Of a stretch of 64,000 nt of DNA, positions 36,985 to 48,633 are shown piece by piece. Position 1 is the first letter of the stretch, and each line of letters begins with the position of its first letter. The notes under the pieces are model-generated. The model saw only the letters and a program-made list of their open reading frames with translations. It had not been told where the DNA came from and did no database searches. The position numbers and the translations under genes were made by a program. Source of the DNA: Adenanthera pavonina (lineage: Eukaryota; Streptophyta; Magnoliopsida; Fabales; Fabaceae); assembly GCA_026686845.1 (NCBI GenBank), contig JAIVEN010000013.1, forward strand, positions 3,492,001-3,556,000, given 5' to 3'.

Positions 36985-38062
36985 TAACAACCGCGCTCGA
37001 ATTTTGGATGAAGCCTGCAATACCGAGTTGATACGGCTCCCAGTCCCCGGACATACCCCGGAGATGGCGGATCAGTCAAAGCATTGCAGGTACCATCGCA
37101 ATTATGGTCACACTACCGAGGAGTGCTGGACATTACGAGACAAGATTGAGGAATTGATCCAGGCTGGTCATCTCGGCAACTTCATACAGAGGGGTCACGG
37201 AAGTCGATCCTCCTATAGTGGAAGAGGTCGTGGTAGAAGTCAGACCCGAGGTCAAGAGGAACCTCGGCAACCGAATAAAGAAAGAGTGCAACCAGACGAC
37301 ACTCGAAGTAGGGAAGGGAACAGAATCAGAGGGGTTATCAACACTATCGCAGGAGGGTTTGCTGGAGGAGGAGCAACCAGCTCGGCTAGGAAAAGACACT
37401 TGAGGAACATTCGGGCGGTAAATGCGACTATGCCCCGAGTGCCCCGGAGTTCTCCGCCCATCACCTTTTCGGATGAGGATTTCGAAGGAGTTGATCCTAA
37501 TCAGGACGACCCCATGGTGATTTCAGTGGAGGTGGCCAATTATGTCGTCCGAAAGACACTGATAGATCAGGGAAGCTCTGCGGATATATTGTATTATTCT
37601 ACCTTCCAGAAGCTCGGGATACCTGAGGAAACGATCAGGCCTTATCACTATCCGTTGGTCGGTTTTGCCGGAGAACAGGTTCACACCCGAGGATACGTGG
37701 AGCTGTTGACCACCTTCCGTGGAGATCTCGGATCAAAAACCATTATGGTCAGGTATCTTATAATTGATGCAGTAACTTCTTATAATATCTTGATAGGTAG
37801 ACCTGCGTTAAACGAGCTCGGCGCCGTGGTTTCCACTCTGCATCTCACAATGAAGTTTCCCTCGGCGACCGGAAACATAATTGCAATAAAAGCTGACCAA
37901 AAGGTGGCAAGACAATGTTATATGGATAGTCTAAAAGTCACCAGAAGAAGGATGGTTGGCGGCAGTGAACATATGAAAAAGGATACAGCATCAGTAAATT
38001 TGGTGGAACTTGATCCTCGACTTGATGCGCGGGACCAAAGACCAATACTCGGTCAAGTGTGA
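36985..38062 (+). pseudogene. Gypsy gag C-terminal half plus aspartic protease (displaced)
   Basis: Begins abruptly inside gag and contains a CCHC-like knuckle of modified spacing (CRYHRNYGHTTEEC). It then runs through a basic, Gly/Arg-rich linker into a retropepsin-like domain whose active-site motif is LIDQGSSADILY (Asp near 37567), with ILIGRPALNELGA downstream. Soon after the protease the frame enters a tandem repeat and ends at 38062. RT is missing. The other half of gag lies to the right, on the same strand but in the wrong order. Confidence 0.85.
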
Positions 38063-38555
38063 ATCGAGGAAAATTCGGTCAAGTATGAACCGAGGTCTAC
38101 AACCAATACTCGGTCAAGTGTGAATCGAGGAAATGAAAATTCGGTCAAGTATGAACCGAGGTCTACAACCAATACTCGGTCAAGTGTGAATCGAGGAAAA
38201 TTCGGTCAAGTATGAACCGAGGTCTACAACTAATACTCGGTCAAGTGTGAATCAAGGAAATGAAAATTCGGTCAAGTATGAACCGAGGTCTACAACCAAT
38301 ACTCGGTCAAGTGTGAATCGAGGAAAATTCGGTCAAGTATGAACCGAGCATTCGAATTAAATTTGGTCAAGTCTGAACCAAAATTTTGTCAAAAATTCGG
38401 TCAAGTATGAACCGAGCACTCGAAGTAAATTTGGTCAAGATTGAACCAAATTTTTGTTAAAGACTCGGTCAAGTGTGAATCGGGGAATTGAAATTTGGTC
38501 AAGTATGAATCAAAGTTTCTATCGTAAACTCGGCCAAAAGTGAACCGAGAGGCTA
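38043..38555. repeat. tandem array of about 30-bp hairpin-forming units in the Gypsy element
   Basis: About sixteen copies of a TCGGTCAAG-containing unit, arranged mostly as a 61-66 bp dimer and degenerating to the right. Many units are themselves imperfect palindromes, opening CTCGGT and closing ACCGAG. It is not a CRISPR array: there are no unique spacers. Confidence 0.9.
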
Positions 38556-38637
38556 AATTAAATTTTAGTCGAGAACGAACTACGGGATTATGTTAAACTT
38601 TGTCAAAAATTTCAACACGGACAGGTCATCAGGAATC

Positions 38638-38686
38638 GACAAAAGATTATCTTTTAGACGGAACATTTTTGGCGCCCACCGTGGGG
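38638..38686 (+). other. displaced LTR terminus plus primer-binding site
   Basis: Bases 38638-38665 are the exact reverse complement of the outer 28 bases of the LTR (33937-33964). A few T residues later comes TGGCGCCCACCGTGGGG (38670-38686), the primer-binding-site type common in Tat-lineage Gypsy elements. It lies on the strand opposite to that required by the flanking LTRs. Confidence 0.85.
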
Positions 38687-38719
38687 CCGAGAAAAACTAT
38701 CCCACCACCATCAAGGATC

Positions 38720-39664
38720 ATGGTTAGAACCAGGAGCAGTGCGGGAGCAGGAGAACGACGCTCTGAAGACAGGCCTTCTTTGGAGGACCACCCTGTCATC
38801 CGGGCAATGCGTGAGGAGATGGAGGTATTAAGAAAGGAGAACGAGGAGATGCGTGAAAGGAACAGACAGTTGGAGCAGGAACGCTATCATGAAAGTACTT
38901 CTCTTCCTCGAGGAGGGGAACGGGGGAATATCAACAGGGAAGCTCAGCGGTCATATCATGAGGGGAGCCGACAGGAGGAAACACACCATTCAGAAACCAA
39001 CATTGACAATTTGCGAGGCGACAAGCAGGCTGTCCGGAGACATCCGTTCGTTGATGGCATTATGGAGACGCCATTGCCAAAAGGATGGAAGGGTGTAAAC
39101 TTAGAAAGATATGACGGTACCACCGACCCTGATGAGCATGTGGATGCGTATGTTACGCAGGTGAATCTGTTCACAAATGAGGATGCAGTTTTATGTAGGG
39201 TTTTCCCTACGTCCTTGAAAGGAGCGGCTCTGAGTTGGTATACCCGGCTCCCATCACGATCTATTGATTGTTTTGAAACATTGGTCAATAAATTCAGAGC
39301 ACAATACGCCACCAGCCGACCTCATCAGCTTACCTCGGCTGCGTTGGTAAACTTGCGACAGGAGAGGGATGAATCCCTAAGAAGTTTTATGGAGCGTTTT
39401 TCGTCAGTCTCGGTAAAGATCCGGGATCTAAATCCTGAGGTAGCTATGCACACGATGTTGATGGCTCTCAAGCCGGGGCCGTTCGCCGACCATCTATGTC
39501 GAAAACCACCTGCCGACATGGATGAGCTTAGAAATCGTGCAGCTGGATACATACAAATGGAGGAGGTGTCAAAATTTAGAAATAGGGTCAGGACTGATCT
39601 GGACAAGCGAACGGAATCAAGCAGTCGTGGAAGTCTGAGGCCGACGTTAGAAAAGGGGAAGTTT
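38720..39664 (+). pseudogene. Gypsy gag N-terminal half (displaced)
   Basis: Starts at ATG 38720, 33 bases after the primer-binding site, as expected for gag. It contains an N-terminal coiled coil (EEMEVLRKENEEMRERNRQLE) and the retrotransposon gag core (RYDGTTDPDEHVDAYV, LKGAALSWYTRLP, LRQERDESLRSFMERF). The frame is open to 39664 and is then cut by the LTR at 39666. The remaining gag and the protease are 0.6-2.7 kb to the left. Confidence 0.88.
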
Positions 39665-39665
39665 A

Positions 39666-40183
39666 AGAGAGAATATTTCGTCTAAAGACCGAGAATCTAT
39701 TCCACCTTCTTTTTTTCAGTGTCCCCCGTTTACATTTATCTTTTTTCCTTTTATTCACCATCTCTTGACCGTTAAGATGTAACCGTCTTCTCCCTATAAT
39801 CCCTAATTTATTGGGATATTTCATAAATTGCCATTATGGAGTATCACGCTCTTTTAGTGTGATCCCTGATTTTTCGCCCTGCAGTTATGATTCTGTGACT
39901 GTTATGATCTCATAACTGTTATTCCTAGCCGGGTGTTTTTGAGATAAAACAGCTTTCGTAGAGAAACCCGTATATGACCGAGATATTGTTCAGTCGGACG
40001 ATCATTTGGCCATACAATTACTCGGCCTTATCATTCGATAACCGATGTGTTACTCGGTTCGTAGCGCTTAAGCTCGGCCTCCGAATTATAGCTCGGTGTA
40101 TATGAGCCCGGAAGGCGAGGCTTCAAAAGAGCGTATATCCACCTCGGACTTGTAACCTCGGCACGTTCATTTCGATACGTACA
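39666..40183 (-). repeat. truncated LTR (5' LTR by element orientation)
   Basis: 518 bp, identical by eye to 33967-34484. It lacks the 30 bases that would have adjoined the primer-binding site. The outer flank carries the GTTAT duplication. Confidence 0.92.
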
Positions 40184-40188
40184 GTTAT

Positions 40189-43100
40189 TATTAGATTTTT
40201 TCATATATTTGAATTAATTGTATTTCATTATCTATACTTTCATAATTTTTGTGGTTGTAAATTGTATATATTCAAAATATTAAAATAATATATCATTAAT
40301 TATATTAAAAAAATTTGATAAATACTCACGAAGTTTTAATAATAAGGATTAAATTAAAAATTTTGTAAACTGTAAGATTTAACTACACTTGTTTAAACTA
40401 TTAAGATTAAATAAAAAATTAAATGAATTTGTAAGAATCAATATATTATAATAAATTAGAATCAGGAGTAGATTTACTGCTCATTTATTATTTTTTATTT
40501 CATTTTAAATCAATGTTATAATATTGAATAAAGACTAAACTTATATATTTTTTCTTATATGTTTTTCATGTTATTTTTTAATTAAAATTTAACATGTAAC
40601 CTTTTTAAATTTTTTTAAGTTTAAGAAGTTAATACTTTTAATATATAATTAATAACTAAATCTACAATGTATTAAAAAATAATTCATATATTAACTTTTA
40701 ATTGGAAAAATTACATAAAAAAGTATATAAGTATTTTCCATTAAATAATAATAGAGTATACATATCAAAGTTAAATATGGGCTAAATCACTATTTTTTAA
40801 AAAAATTGAATTTTTTATCAAAAAATTGAATTTATTATATTTAGTAAATAAATTTAATATTTTAGGAGAAATAAGTTAAAAATTTTATATTCTCAATTTT
40901 TTCTCTAGCAATATAAATTTATATATTATTATCCTCCCGAGTCCCAACAATAATATTAATTAAACAACAATAGCAAACAAAATAACTTTATCTCATTATG
41001 TAAAGTCAACTACGTATATATGATATAATACCATTGAGCTCTATTTACAACACGTGTTTGATACCATGCTTGAAATGTTATCTAACGTAATACCAAATAG
41101 GCCACACAACAATATTATTTACTACTATTAAAATAATTATTTAACAAGTATATGTATCAAAGTTAAATTTCAGGTACATCATTATTTTTTTAAATTTGAA
41201 TTTTGTATTTATTCAATAAATACAAGTATTTTAACATTTAACATGTAGAATTTCATGTAGCCCATAAATAAAAAAGAATTTGATGTAAACTTTTTAAACT
41301 TTATACCATAGATTCAGTAACTAACCATATATTAAAATTGTTAACTTCATAAATTTAAAAAATTCATATATCAAACTTTTAATTAGAAAACAATATTAAA
41401 AGCATATAAGTTTTCTTTTACTAAGTTAATAATATTGACTTAAAAGACTACATTCCTCAAATTTTGTTATGATTTAACGTAATTTATTTATTTCTAGATT
41501 AACTAAATTTGCATTAAAATGAAAAATAAATAAAATTGAAATCTAAAAATAAAAATAAATGAAAATATGACAACAATAATTGTTGTTAATTTAGAACATT
41601 ACTTGTTGGAAGTTTAAAACATAATTTGTAGTATTTTAGCTATTATTGTATTTATAAAGATGGTAAAAGATTATTCATGTCTACAAATTTAGAAAATACT
41701 AATTTACTAATTTAGAGGTCCAACATTATGAAAATAATTATAATTATGTTTGTGAGTGTTTCAAGTTATGTGATTGATTTAATTTATATGAGATATTATA
41801 TTAATAAAGGGTATACTGATTTTTACGAAGTGTTGAAGTGGTGCCTTGTATAAGTTATGCTAAATAACCCCAAAAGGAAAATAGAGATGATGTTGTTTTG
41901 CATATGCATATAGGGCCAGTTTGGTACAAGGAAAAAGCTACTAAAGAATCGGAAAGGGAGTACAACCAAGCAAATGCAATGTTTGGTGTATTGGAATGGA
42001 ATGAAGGTTATTGGAATCCATCAATGGAACAATGAAGGAAAGGTACCGTAGATGCAAAATCCTATTCAAAGTGTGTTTTTTAAAGATCCATACCTCTTTC
42101 ATCATCTTTGCATACCACCGCCAGTGAACCTCTGATCACACCAGAGTAGGCTGATGGCGATTTCCTCCCCTCTTTCATCACTACATTTCTAGATCTGCTC
42201 TCTATCACTACAGCGCCGCCTCATCGTCACTCCTTTGTGTTCATGGCTAGTAGTGAGGCCGCACCCCTCTTCTTTTTATTGGTCGGTTTCCAAAACCCAA
42301 AATCAAACAAGGAAAATTTGACTCAGAGTAACATTGAGGGAACAGAATGAAATACAAAATAAAAAGATAGAACATATTGATTTTTCACCAACTTCATGTA
42401 ATGGCAGACCAGAGGCCTTATTCCTAAGATAGTGAATGATGAGCTCTTTGTCGATGGAAATTGGGACATCTATGATATTTTTAATTATTTATTTTAAATA
42501 GGGATATTATTGTCATTTCATACTATTTAATATAAATACTAAATAAAAATTATATCACGATTCTGTTTATTTTTTTTAGCACACCAAACATATTTTATGA
42601 TTCTAATAGAATAAGGGTTAGGTATGAATTGCAAGAGTTTGGAATGGAGCATTGAGAGTTTGAAAGATTTGATCAAGGTGCTGAATATAAAGCCCAAGTT
42701 TAAATGAGATCATCAGCTCCAAAATACAAGTTTCAAATCCAAGTCCAAGAGGAGCTCATTGAAGGAAGTTACTTAAAATATCATGTGCTTCATTAAAAGA
42801 GCATGTGACTTAGACATTAATGGACTTAATTAGTATTAATTTCATTTTTATTAATTATGGGCTGAATTTTGTTAATTATTAAAGCCCAATTAGTTAATTA
42901 GTAGTCTTTTTGATAGCCCACCTTGCAAATAAACATGTCATGTGCCAAACATGTGATTTCATTAATGTGTTGTCATGTTTATAAGGGCATAGGTCTTATT
43001 TTATTATTTTCTTATGAATTTTTGTTATTTTATTTTAGGATTTTATTTTACTAGTTTCCTAGGTCCAATAGGAGTGTTGTTTGGGTCTAAAGTCTCCTAA

Positions 43101-44804
43101 TCCTATTAGGATTACTTAAGCCCAAGTTAATTAGGATTTCTAGGCTTATTAGGTTAGATTTTACTTTGCCTATTTAAGGCTAACTTTCACGTATGTTTTT
43201 TAGATTTGAATGATTAAAGTTTCAGATTTTGTGAGTTTCTCTTGCGTTCTTTAAGTGTTATGATGAAACTATGACTTATCAAGGAATTGGTCAATCCTTG
43301 TGGCATCACTGGAACTAGGGTTCAAGAGACCGGTATTCTTGGGTTCTAATTCTTAAGACCAACATCTATCCTTCTTATCTTCTCTATTATTGTTTTCTTT
43401 TACTACTATTTTTTGTCCATTTTGTTCATTTTCTTTGCTATTAGTCTTTGTGTTCCTTGTTTCGCAAAGATCCGGGTGTCTTACGTATCAAAATGGGTTC
43501 TTTGGACAGGTTCCAAAAGGATTCACTTATCATATTCTTATTATCATTTTTTTTCCCATTCACATCCCTTAAAAAATATTTCCATTGTAACACAGGGCCA
43601 TAGTTTTCAAGTTGTGACCTTTGTATTGTATTAAATAGACTAATGAGATATTCAAACCATGAATTATGATATTATGTGTAGTAGATTTTCCCCATATCAG
43701 GAAAATCCAAAGATGTTGGTTGAATTTCAAATTTAGAATGAAAAAAACTACAACCTGATTTCTTTGCTGCTTGGAAAATAGCAACACTGTTTGCTGTTGT
43801 TTTTCAGCAGCAAATCTGGACCGTTCATATTTACTGTCCATATTAAATATGAAGGGTTCAGATTTTATCTTACATTTTTATTATTATTTTTTTTAAATCT
43901 TGTAGTTAAGAGATTATTTTTTATTTTATGTTTTGTTTCTTTTAAAATTAAAAAAATATTAAAATTTAAAAAAATTATATAAAAAATCTGAATTGTCCAA
44001 TTTTTTTTCTGACGGTTCAAATTCGTTGCTGCATCCAAAAATCTACTATTTACCCTTGCGTTAAGTTGATTTGATGCTAGCTAAACAAAATGTTATTGTT
44101 ATACCTACGCAAGCCTAATAGTTTATCGCTCTAAAATGATGGAGTGTTTATATATATATATATAATAAAAAAATTTCATCGCACTTTTTTTTTTCCCAAA
44201 ATTTTCCATACCATTTTAATAAAATCTTTTGCATGCAGTCAATACAACAGTAAAAAAAATCTGAATGTTATAATTTATTATAAAACATGATCACAGTCTT
44301 GTAAATTACAGAATCACCACCATTTTGCTTTGCAACCTATCTTTAACATGTTATTAAATTTATATTTCATTTTTATGACAATGTTATAACTATAATCTAT
44401 GTTTGACTAACCAAACATAAAATTATTATTCAAATTACAAAGATGCAAATAATCTATATCTCATTTTTCTGACAATGTTATTATCTTTTTCTTTTTTTCC
44501 CCTCCTGTTGACAAAACATAATTTTAATAAAAATTTAAATTTAAATTAAATTTAGATGATTTAATTTTATGTTAAGAATGAGAATATTATTATCATTGTT
44601 AAGATGAATGAAAAATGTGAATCCCGTTAAGAAACCACCCTAACCCAGGGGAAAAAGTAAACACTCAATGCTACTTTAACTGAAAGGTGACAATGGCTAG
44701 CCTCTAGATCTATCCCAGATTTAACTTATACACTTAAAAAATGATTTGTGCTGAAGATACGAGCATCAGAATTTCTGATGTACCTTGTCCCGGTTTTACT
44801 GTTC
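40189..44804. other. AT-rich intergenic region with possible unclassified repeats
   Basis: From 40189 to about 41900 the sequence is very AT-rich with no ORF of note. A GGGCCAGTTTGGTAC sequence at about 41910 and a CACACCAAACA sequence near 42580 could be degraded ends of a MITE. The 42660-43560 stretch has an LTR-like look (a TATTTAAGG motif near 43169, then a pyrimidine-rich leader), but I could not find a duplicate or termini. Short plus-strand ORFs at 43390-43982 have no recognisable domain. Confidence 0.35.
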
Positions 44805-47201
44805 CTACCAATAATCCAAACAAGAACAAGATCCTTCTTTGAAGTGGTGAAAACGATTACGGTCCCTTACTACTATCACCCTCCCATAAATCTTGGACAA
44901 CAACTTCGTTGCTGCATGACAATCATTACAAATTCGAAGATTCTTCACTATTCGAATTGGAACACCCGGACCTGTGCTGATAAGACCAAATGCCATGGCC
45001 AACTTTTCACTGTGATAATTCAGGGCAGTTTCCTTCTCTTCCCCATCTATATTCTGCAGCACAGAAGATGTATCTGGTGTGTATCCAGCATCTTCAAGCT
45101 TTTCTCTCATCTCAGATATCATTTCATAAATTTTCTGAGCTTCTGGGTGTGCCTTATCTCCCATTACAAAGTCATGAACTGAGCCATTCACTTCAATGGA
45201 TGTGACACCAGGTTCTTTCCTAATCCCCACTTTCTTCATAGCTCTCCTTATACCAGCAACATCATCCCATCTGTTTTCTGCTGCATACATGTTTGACATC
45301 AGAACATTATAACCACACTTTTCAGGTTCTAATGAAAGAAACTGTTTTGCAGCCCATTCCCCAAGTTTGAGATTTTTGTGGACTTTACATGCTGCAAGTA
45401 GAGATCCTAATACAAGCATGTTTGGCCTCATGGGCATGCAACTAATTAGTTCCTTAGCCTCATCAAGCAACCCGGCTCGACCAAGAAGGTCCACCATACA
45501 GCCATAGTGCTGGACCTTTGGAACCAAATTGTATTCATGGATCATTTTCTGAAAGAGTTTCTTACCTTCTAGCACTAGACCCGCATGACTGCAAGCATGA
45601 AGAGCACCAATAAATGTGGTGTCATTAGGGATGACTCCTAGCTTTTCCATCTCTGTCAAGAGTTCTAATGCTTCCTTGCCATAACCATGCATCGCAAAAC
45701 CTGATATCATCGTGTTCCACATTAATATGTCTTGATCAGAGGCTTTGGTAAACAGCTGATAAGCCGCATCTATGTCACCACACTTGGCATACATGTCCAC
45801 CAAAGAAGTTTCCAGAATCATATCAACTTTAATTTCTCGCTTATCTATGTAAGCATGAACCCATTTGCCCATGTCAAGGGCTCCAGCTTTTGCACATAAC
45901 GAAAGGAGATTAGCTATGGTTATCTCATTTGGTCTTATTCCACAACTGGTCATCTGGACAAAGGTGTCGAAAGCTTGGTCTATACGGTCAGCTTGTGCAT
46001 AAGCTGAAATCATAGCACTCCACATTGTTAAATCTTTCTCCGTAATGCTATCAAAAACAGATCTTGCGCTTCTGAAATCACCACATTTGCCGTACATATC
46101 AATCAGAGCAGTAGCCAGAACCAAAGAAATGTTAAATCCATTTCTTAAAGTGAAGGCATGTAACCACTTGCCAAGTCCTAGAGCTGCTATGAATCCACAC
46201 TCTTTGAAAAAACTGACAATTGTAATCTCATTTGGAAACATATCTTCTTTGAGCATATTGGCAAGAAGTCTGACCCCTTCATTTAAATCGTTGCAATGAA
46301 TGCAGCCTGCAATCATAGTAGTCCATGACACTATACCTGCCTCATACAACCCATCAAAGAGCCGTTTTGCATAAGTTATATTAGCACATTTAGCATACAT
46401 ATCTAGTAAAGCAGTAGTTAGAGGAACTATGGATTTCTCATAGTTCTGATTCCTCACCACATAAGCATGCATGGCTTTTCCCAATTTTGAATCTGCGCAT
46501 TGTGCAAAGACATCAACCATGTTTATCATTGTAGCTTCACTAGGCTTAACTCCCTGAGCATGCATTTCTCTAAGAAGATCCAATGCTTCGTCACACAACC
46601 CACTTCGACTATAGTTCCTAATCATAGTACTCCAAGAAACAATGTCTCTGTTCATCATTTTATCAAACAGTAGGCGTGCAGGTTTCAGGTTTCCACACTC
46701 ACTGTACATCTGGATTAACGCATTACATATAAAAGTGTCCGCATTCAATCCATTTTTCACCACAAAACCGTGTATCTCTTTCCCCAGTAGAATAGAAGAA
46801 ATTAGGCGGCAAGCTTTGAGAACTGATGGGATGAGGAAATTGTCCACTTCAGTGTCAGTTCCACGCATATGGGTATAGATTTTTACAGCATCTTCGGGGC
46901 GATTGTTATTGATATAAGAGGTTATTAGGAAACTGTAAAGCGATAAATCACTAGAGTAACTTCGAAGTGAAGTAAATGGGATTTGATCACTGGAATTGAA
47001 AGAGGTTTTGATCAAGTGGGCATGGATCTGCTGTGTTTCTTCCAAATTGGGATGCAGTTCATGGTGGGTGGGAGAAGCGTTTACTGGGACTTGAGAAATG
47101 GGAGAGTGAGAGGGTTTTGGAAACTTTTGAATTGAGGAAGGGAGGAGTGAAGCAGAGAGGTGAGAATTGCTCGTGAGCATCGCAAGGTTGAAACTTGACA
47201 C
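44805..47201 (-). CDS. PLS-class pentatricopeptide repeat protein with E and DYW domains (798 aa)
   Basis: A single-exon reading frame, as usual for this family. The N-terminus is Ser-rich and basic, fitting an organelle transit peptide, although plastid versus mitochondrion cannot be told. PLS-type PPR repeats run from about residue 85 (YSFLITSYINNNRPEDAVKI) to about 620, with many LIDMYAKCG and W-T-MI signatures. The E region follows (MVDLLGRAGLLDEAKELI, then a PG box, KEPGVTSIEV). The DYW deaminase domain carries the HSE active-site triad (YHSEKLA), the zinc-binding CNDCH and a terminal DYW. Such proteins direct C-to-U editing of organelle transcripts; the target site is unknown. An internal ATG six codons in (47183) is a possible alternative start. 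Confidence 0.95.
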   Translation of the reverse strand: MSSFNLAMLTSNSHLSASLLPSSIQKFPKPSHSPISQVPVNASPTHHELHPNLEETQQIHAHLIKTSFNSSDQIPFTSLRSYSSDLSLYSFLITSYINNNRPEDAVKIYTHMRGTDTEVDNFLIPSVLKACRLISSILLGKEIHGFVVKNGLNADTFICNALIQMYSECGNLKPARLLFDKMMNRDIVSWSTMIRNYSRSGLCDEALDLLREMHAQGVKPSEATMINMVDVFAQCADSKLGKAMHAYVVRNQNYEKSIVPLTTALLDMYAKCANITYAKRLFDGLYEAGIVSWTTMIAGCIHCNDLNEGVRLLANMLKEDMFPNEITIVSFFKECGFIAALGLGKWLHAFTLRNGFNISLVLATALIDMYGKCGDFRSARSVFDSITEKDLTMWSAMISAYAQADRIDQAFDTFVQMTSCGIRPNEITIANLLSLCAKAGALDMGKWVHAYIDKREIKVDMILETSLVDMYAKCGDIDAAYQLFTKASDQDILMWNTMISGFAMHGYGKEALELLTEMEKLGVIPNDTTFIGALHACSHAGLVLEGKKLFQKMIHEYNLVPKVQHYGCMVDLLGRAGLLDEAKELISCMPMRPNMLVLGSLLAACKVHKNLKLGEWAAKQFLSLEPEKCGYNVLMSNMYAAENRWDDVAGIRRAMKKVGIRKEPGVTSIEVNGSVHDFVMGDKAHPEAQKIYEMISEMREKLEDAGYTPDTSSVLQNIDGEEKETALNYHSEKLAMAFGLISTGPGVPIRIVKNLRICNDCHAATKLLSKIYGRVIVVRDRNRFHHFKEGSCSCLDYW

Positions 47202-47455
47202 ACAGATTTTACCTATAAGACACCAGGACTAGAACCACACTTCAAATTACATATCAACACTACATGTTTCGTGTAGAGCGCGTCATGTTTGGATTTAAAG
47301 TGGAATTATAACATTCTTCTCTCAGAGACGCACAAACGTTTGTTCTAAGTGTATGCCAGTTTATGTGGTCGTTTAATAACGGAGATAAGGATAATGGGTA
47401 CGGTCGGGGAAAAATTAGGGAATAAAGAACGGAGTAATAAAACGTAAAATAATAA

Positions 47456-47526
47456 GGTCCCACCGTGATTTGAACTCGGGTTACTGGATTCAGAGTCCAA
47501 TGTCCTGACCACTAGACCATGGGACC
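47456..47526 (-). tRNA. tRNA-Gln (anticodon CUG)
   Basis: A 71-nt cloverleaf can be drawn: a perfect 7-bp acceptor stem (GGTCCCA/TGGGACC), a D arm, a 5-bp anticodon stem TTGGA/TCCAG around loop CTCTGAA (anticodon CTG), and a T arm with loop TTCAAAT. The T stem has one A-A mismatch (CCGAG/CACGG). CCA is not encoded, as expected for a nuclear gene. The A box (TGGTCTAGTGG) and B box (GAGTTCAAATC) are recognisable, and a T run follows the 3' end within about 10 bases. Confidence 0.9.
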
Positions 47527-48633
47527 GCCGCCGGGTGGGGTGTCAAGTATATTTTATTTGTTCATATAATATTTCTGTTAAATTCGAACCCAGGGATTTT
47601 AATCATTCAAAAGAGCTTTACACACTGTTTAATTTAATGAAAAAGGGAGGAGAAACTAAGGAAGAAATCTTAATATTTTCTTATTTAGATATCTTGAAAA
47701 GAAAAGAGGAAATTTGCTCATTTTCCCTTTAAATTCTTCCACATTTAAAAGGGAGGAAAGGAAAAATTCATTACCCTCTCCTCAAACTTATTAAACTAAA
47801 CTGGGGAAAATATTAATTTTCCTTCTCTTCCTCTCCTACTTATTGAATTAAATAAAGGAAAATCTTACACCCTAAATCAATTTTTCCCCGTTCACTTTCA
47901 TCCCTTCTACTTCGGCTTCTACACTTCTTCAATCCAGAGTCCAATATAGCCTACGATTCTTACACCCTACGAACTGAGAGTGTGGCTTTGTTTTAAATTA
48001 CGTTTTATGTCTCTCTCTTTTCTTCTTTCAAAGAATTACATTTATGGATTTAATTTAGTAAGAGTTAATTCTAAAGGAATTTGATTTTAATTTTAGAAAC
48101 ACTTAACCATAGATCATAATAAAAGGTTAATTCTCCGTTTTTGTTTTGTCTGTGTCGTTCTTTTTTATTCTTTTATTGAATTTCCCACGAGGCACGAGTC
48201 TCACCTAGTTTAATGCAAGCGTGCGCGCGCTCAAAGAGAATTCGGTAAATTGGCAGTTGGCACTCGAATGAATTATCAAGAAGAATGGATAAGTTAGATC
48301 AACGGTAATTATTTTAATTTTCTTTGTTTGTACCGCAGAATCACTTAGTAGATTGTGTTTGAACTTCTTTTTCTGTACTCTATGTTGTCCTAGGTTATGC
48401 CTTATTAACGTTTCCATTTACAAAAGGGGGGCAACCTCATCAGCTATGATTTCATTTTACATGGCCAAGATTTACAAAAAAACAACCTCACATTGTCCTA
48501 CTGGAGGTGACAATTTTTAAGAGCCCCTATATTTAACATTCACTTTCTGACATTCCGTAGGTCCAAACATAGGACTAGTTTATCCCCCCTTTGATTTAAA
48601 CATTGACGTCACGGTCTAAAATGCAAACTCGCT
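47527..48633. other. intergenic region and HDR 3' UTR
   Basis: No supported ORF. The AT-rich stretch right of the tRNA gives way to the 3' flank of HDR. A short GCGCGC run lies at 48223-48230. Confidence 0.4.

Larger units (their letters stand above)
33937..40183 (-). mobile_element. young Tat-type Gypsy element with rearranged interior
   Basis: Perfect 5-bp duplications (GTTAT at 33932-33936 and 40184-40188) bound a 6.2-kb element. LTR copies at 33937-34484 and 39666-40183 are identical by eye over 518 bp. Orientation is minus, because the polypurine-like GGGGGG tract abuts the LTR at 34484. An extra ORF antisense to the element lies next to the polypurine tract, as in Tat/Retand-type Gypsy elements. 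The rest of the interior is inverted and permuted: in plus-strand order it reads gag C-terminus and protease, tandem repeats, 28 terminal LTR bases, primer-binding site and gag N-terminus. Reverse transcriptase, RNase H and integrase are absent, so the element is non-autonomous. Confidence 0.9.

Noticed and set aside
36219..37464. Several ORFs of 60-130 codons on both strands
   Set aside because: They are alternative-frame shadows of the antisense ORF and gag/protease of the Gypsy element.
38043..38555. CRISPR-like regular repeats
   Set aside because: Repeats are contiguous and dimeric with no unique spacers, the host is a plant, and they lie inside a retrotransposon.
44748..45205. Plus-strand ORFs of 144 and 71 codons
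   Set aside because: They overlap the DYW end of the PPR gene on the opposite strand and are shadows of it.
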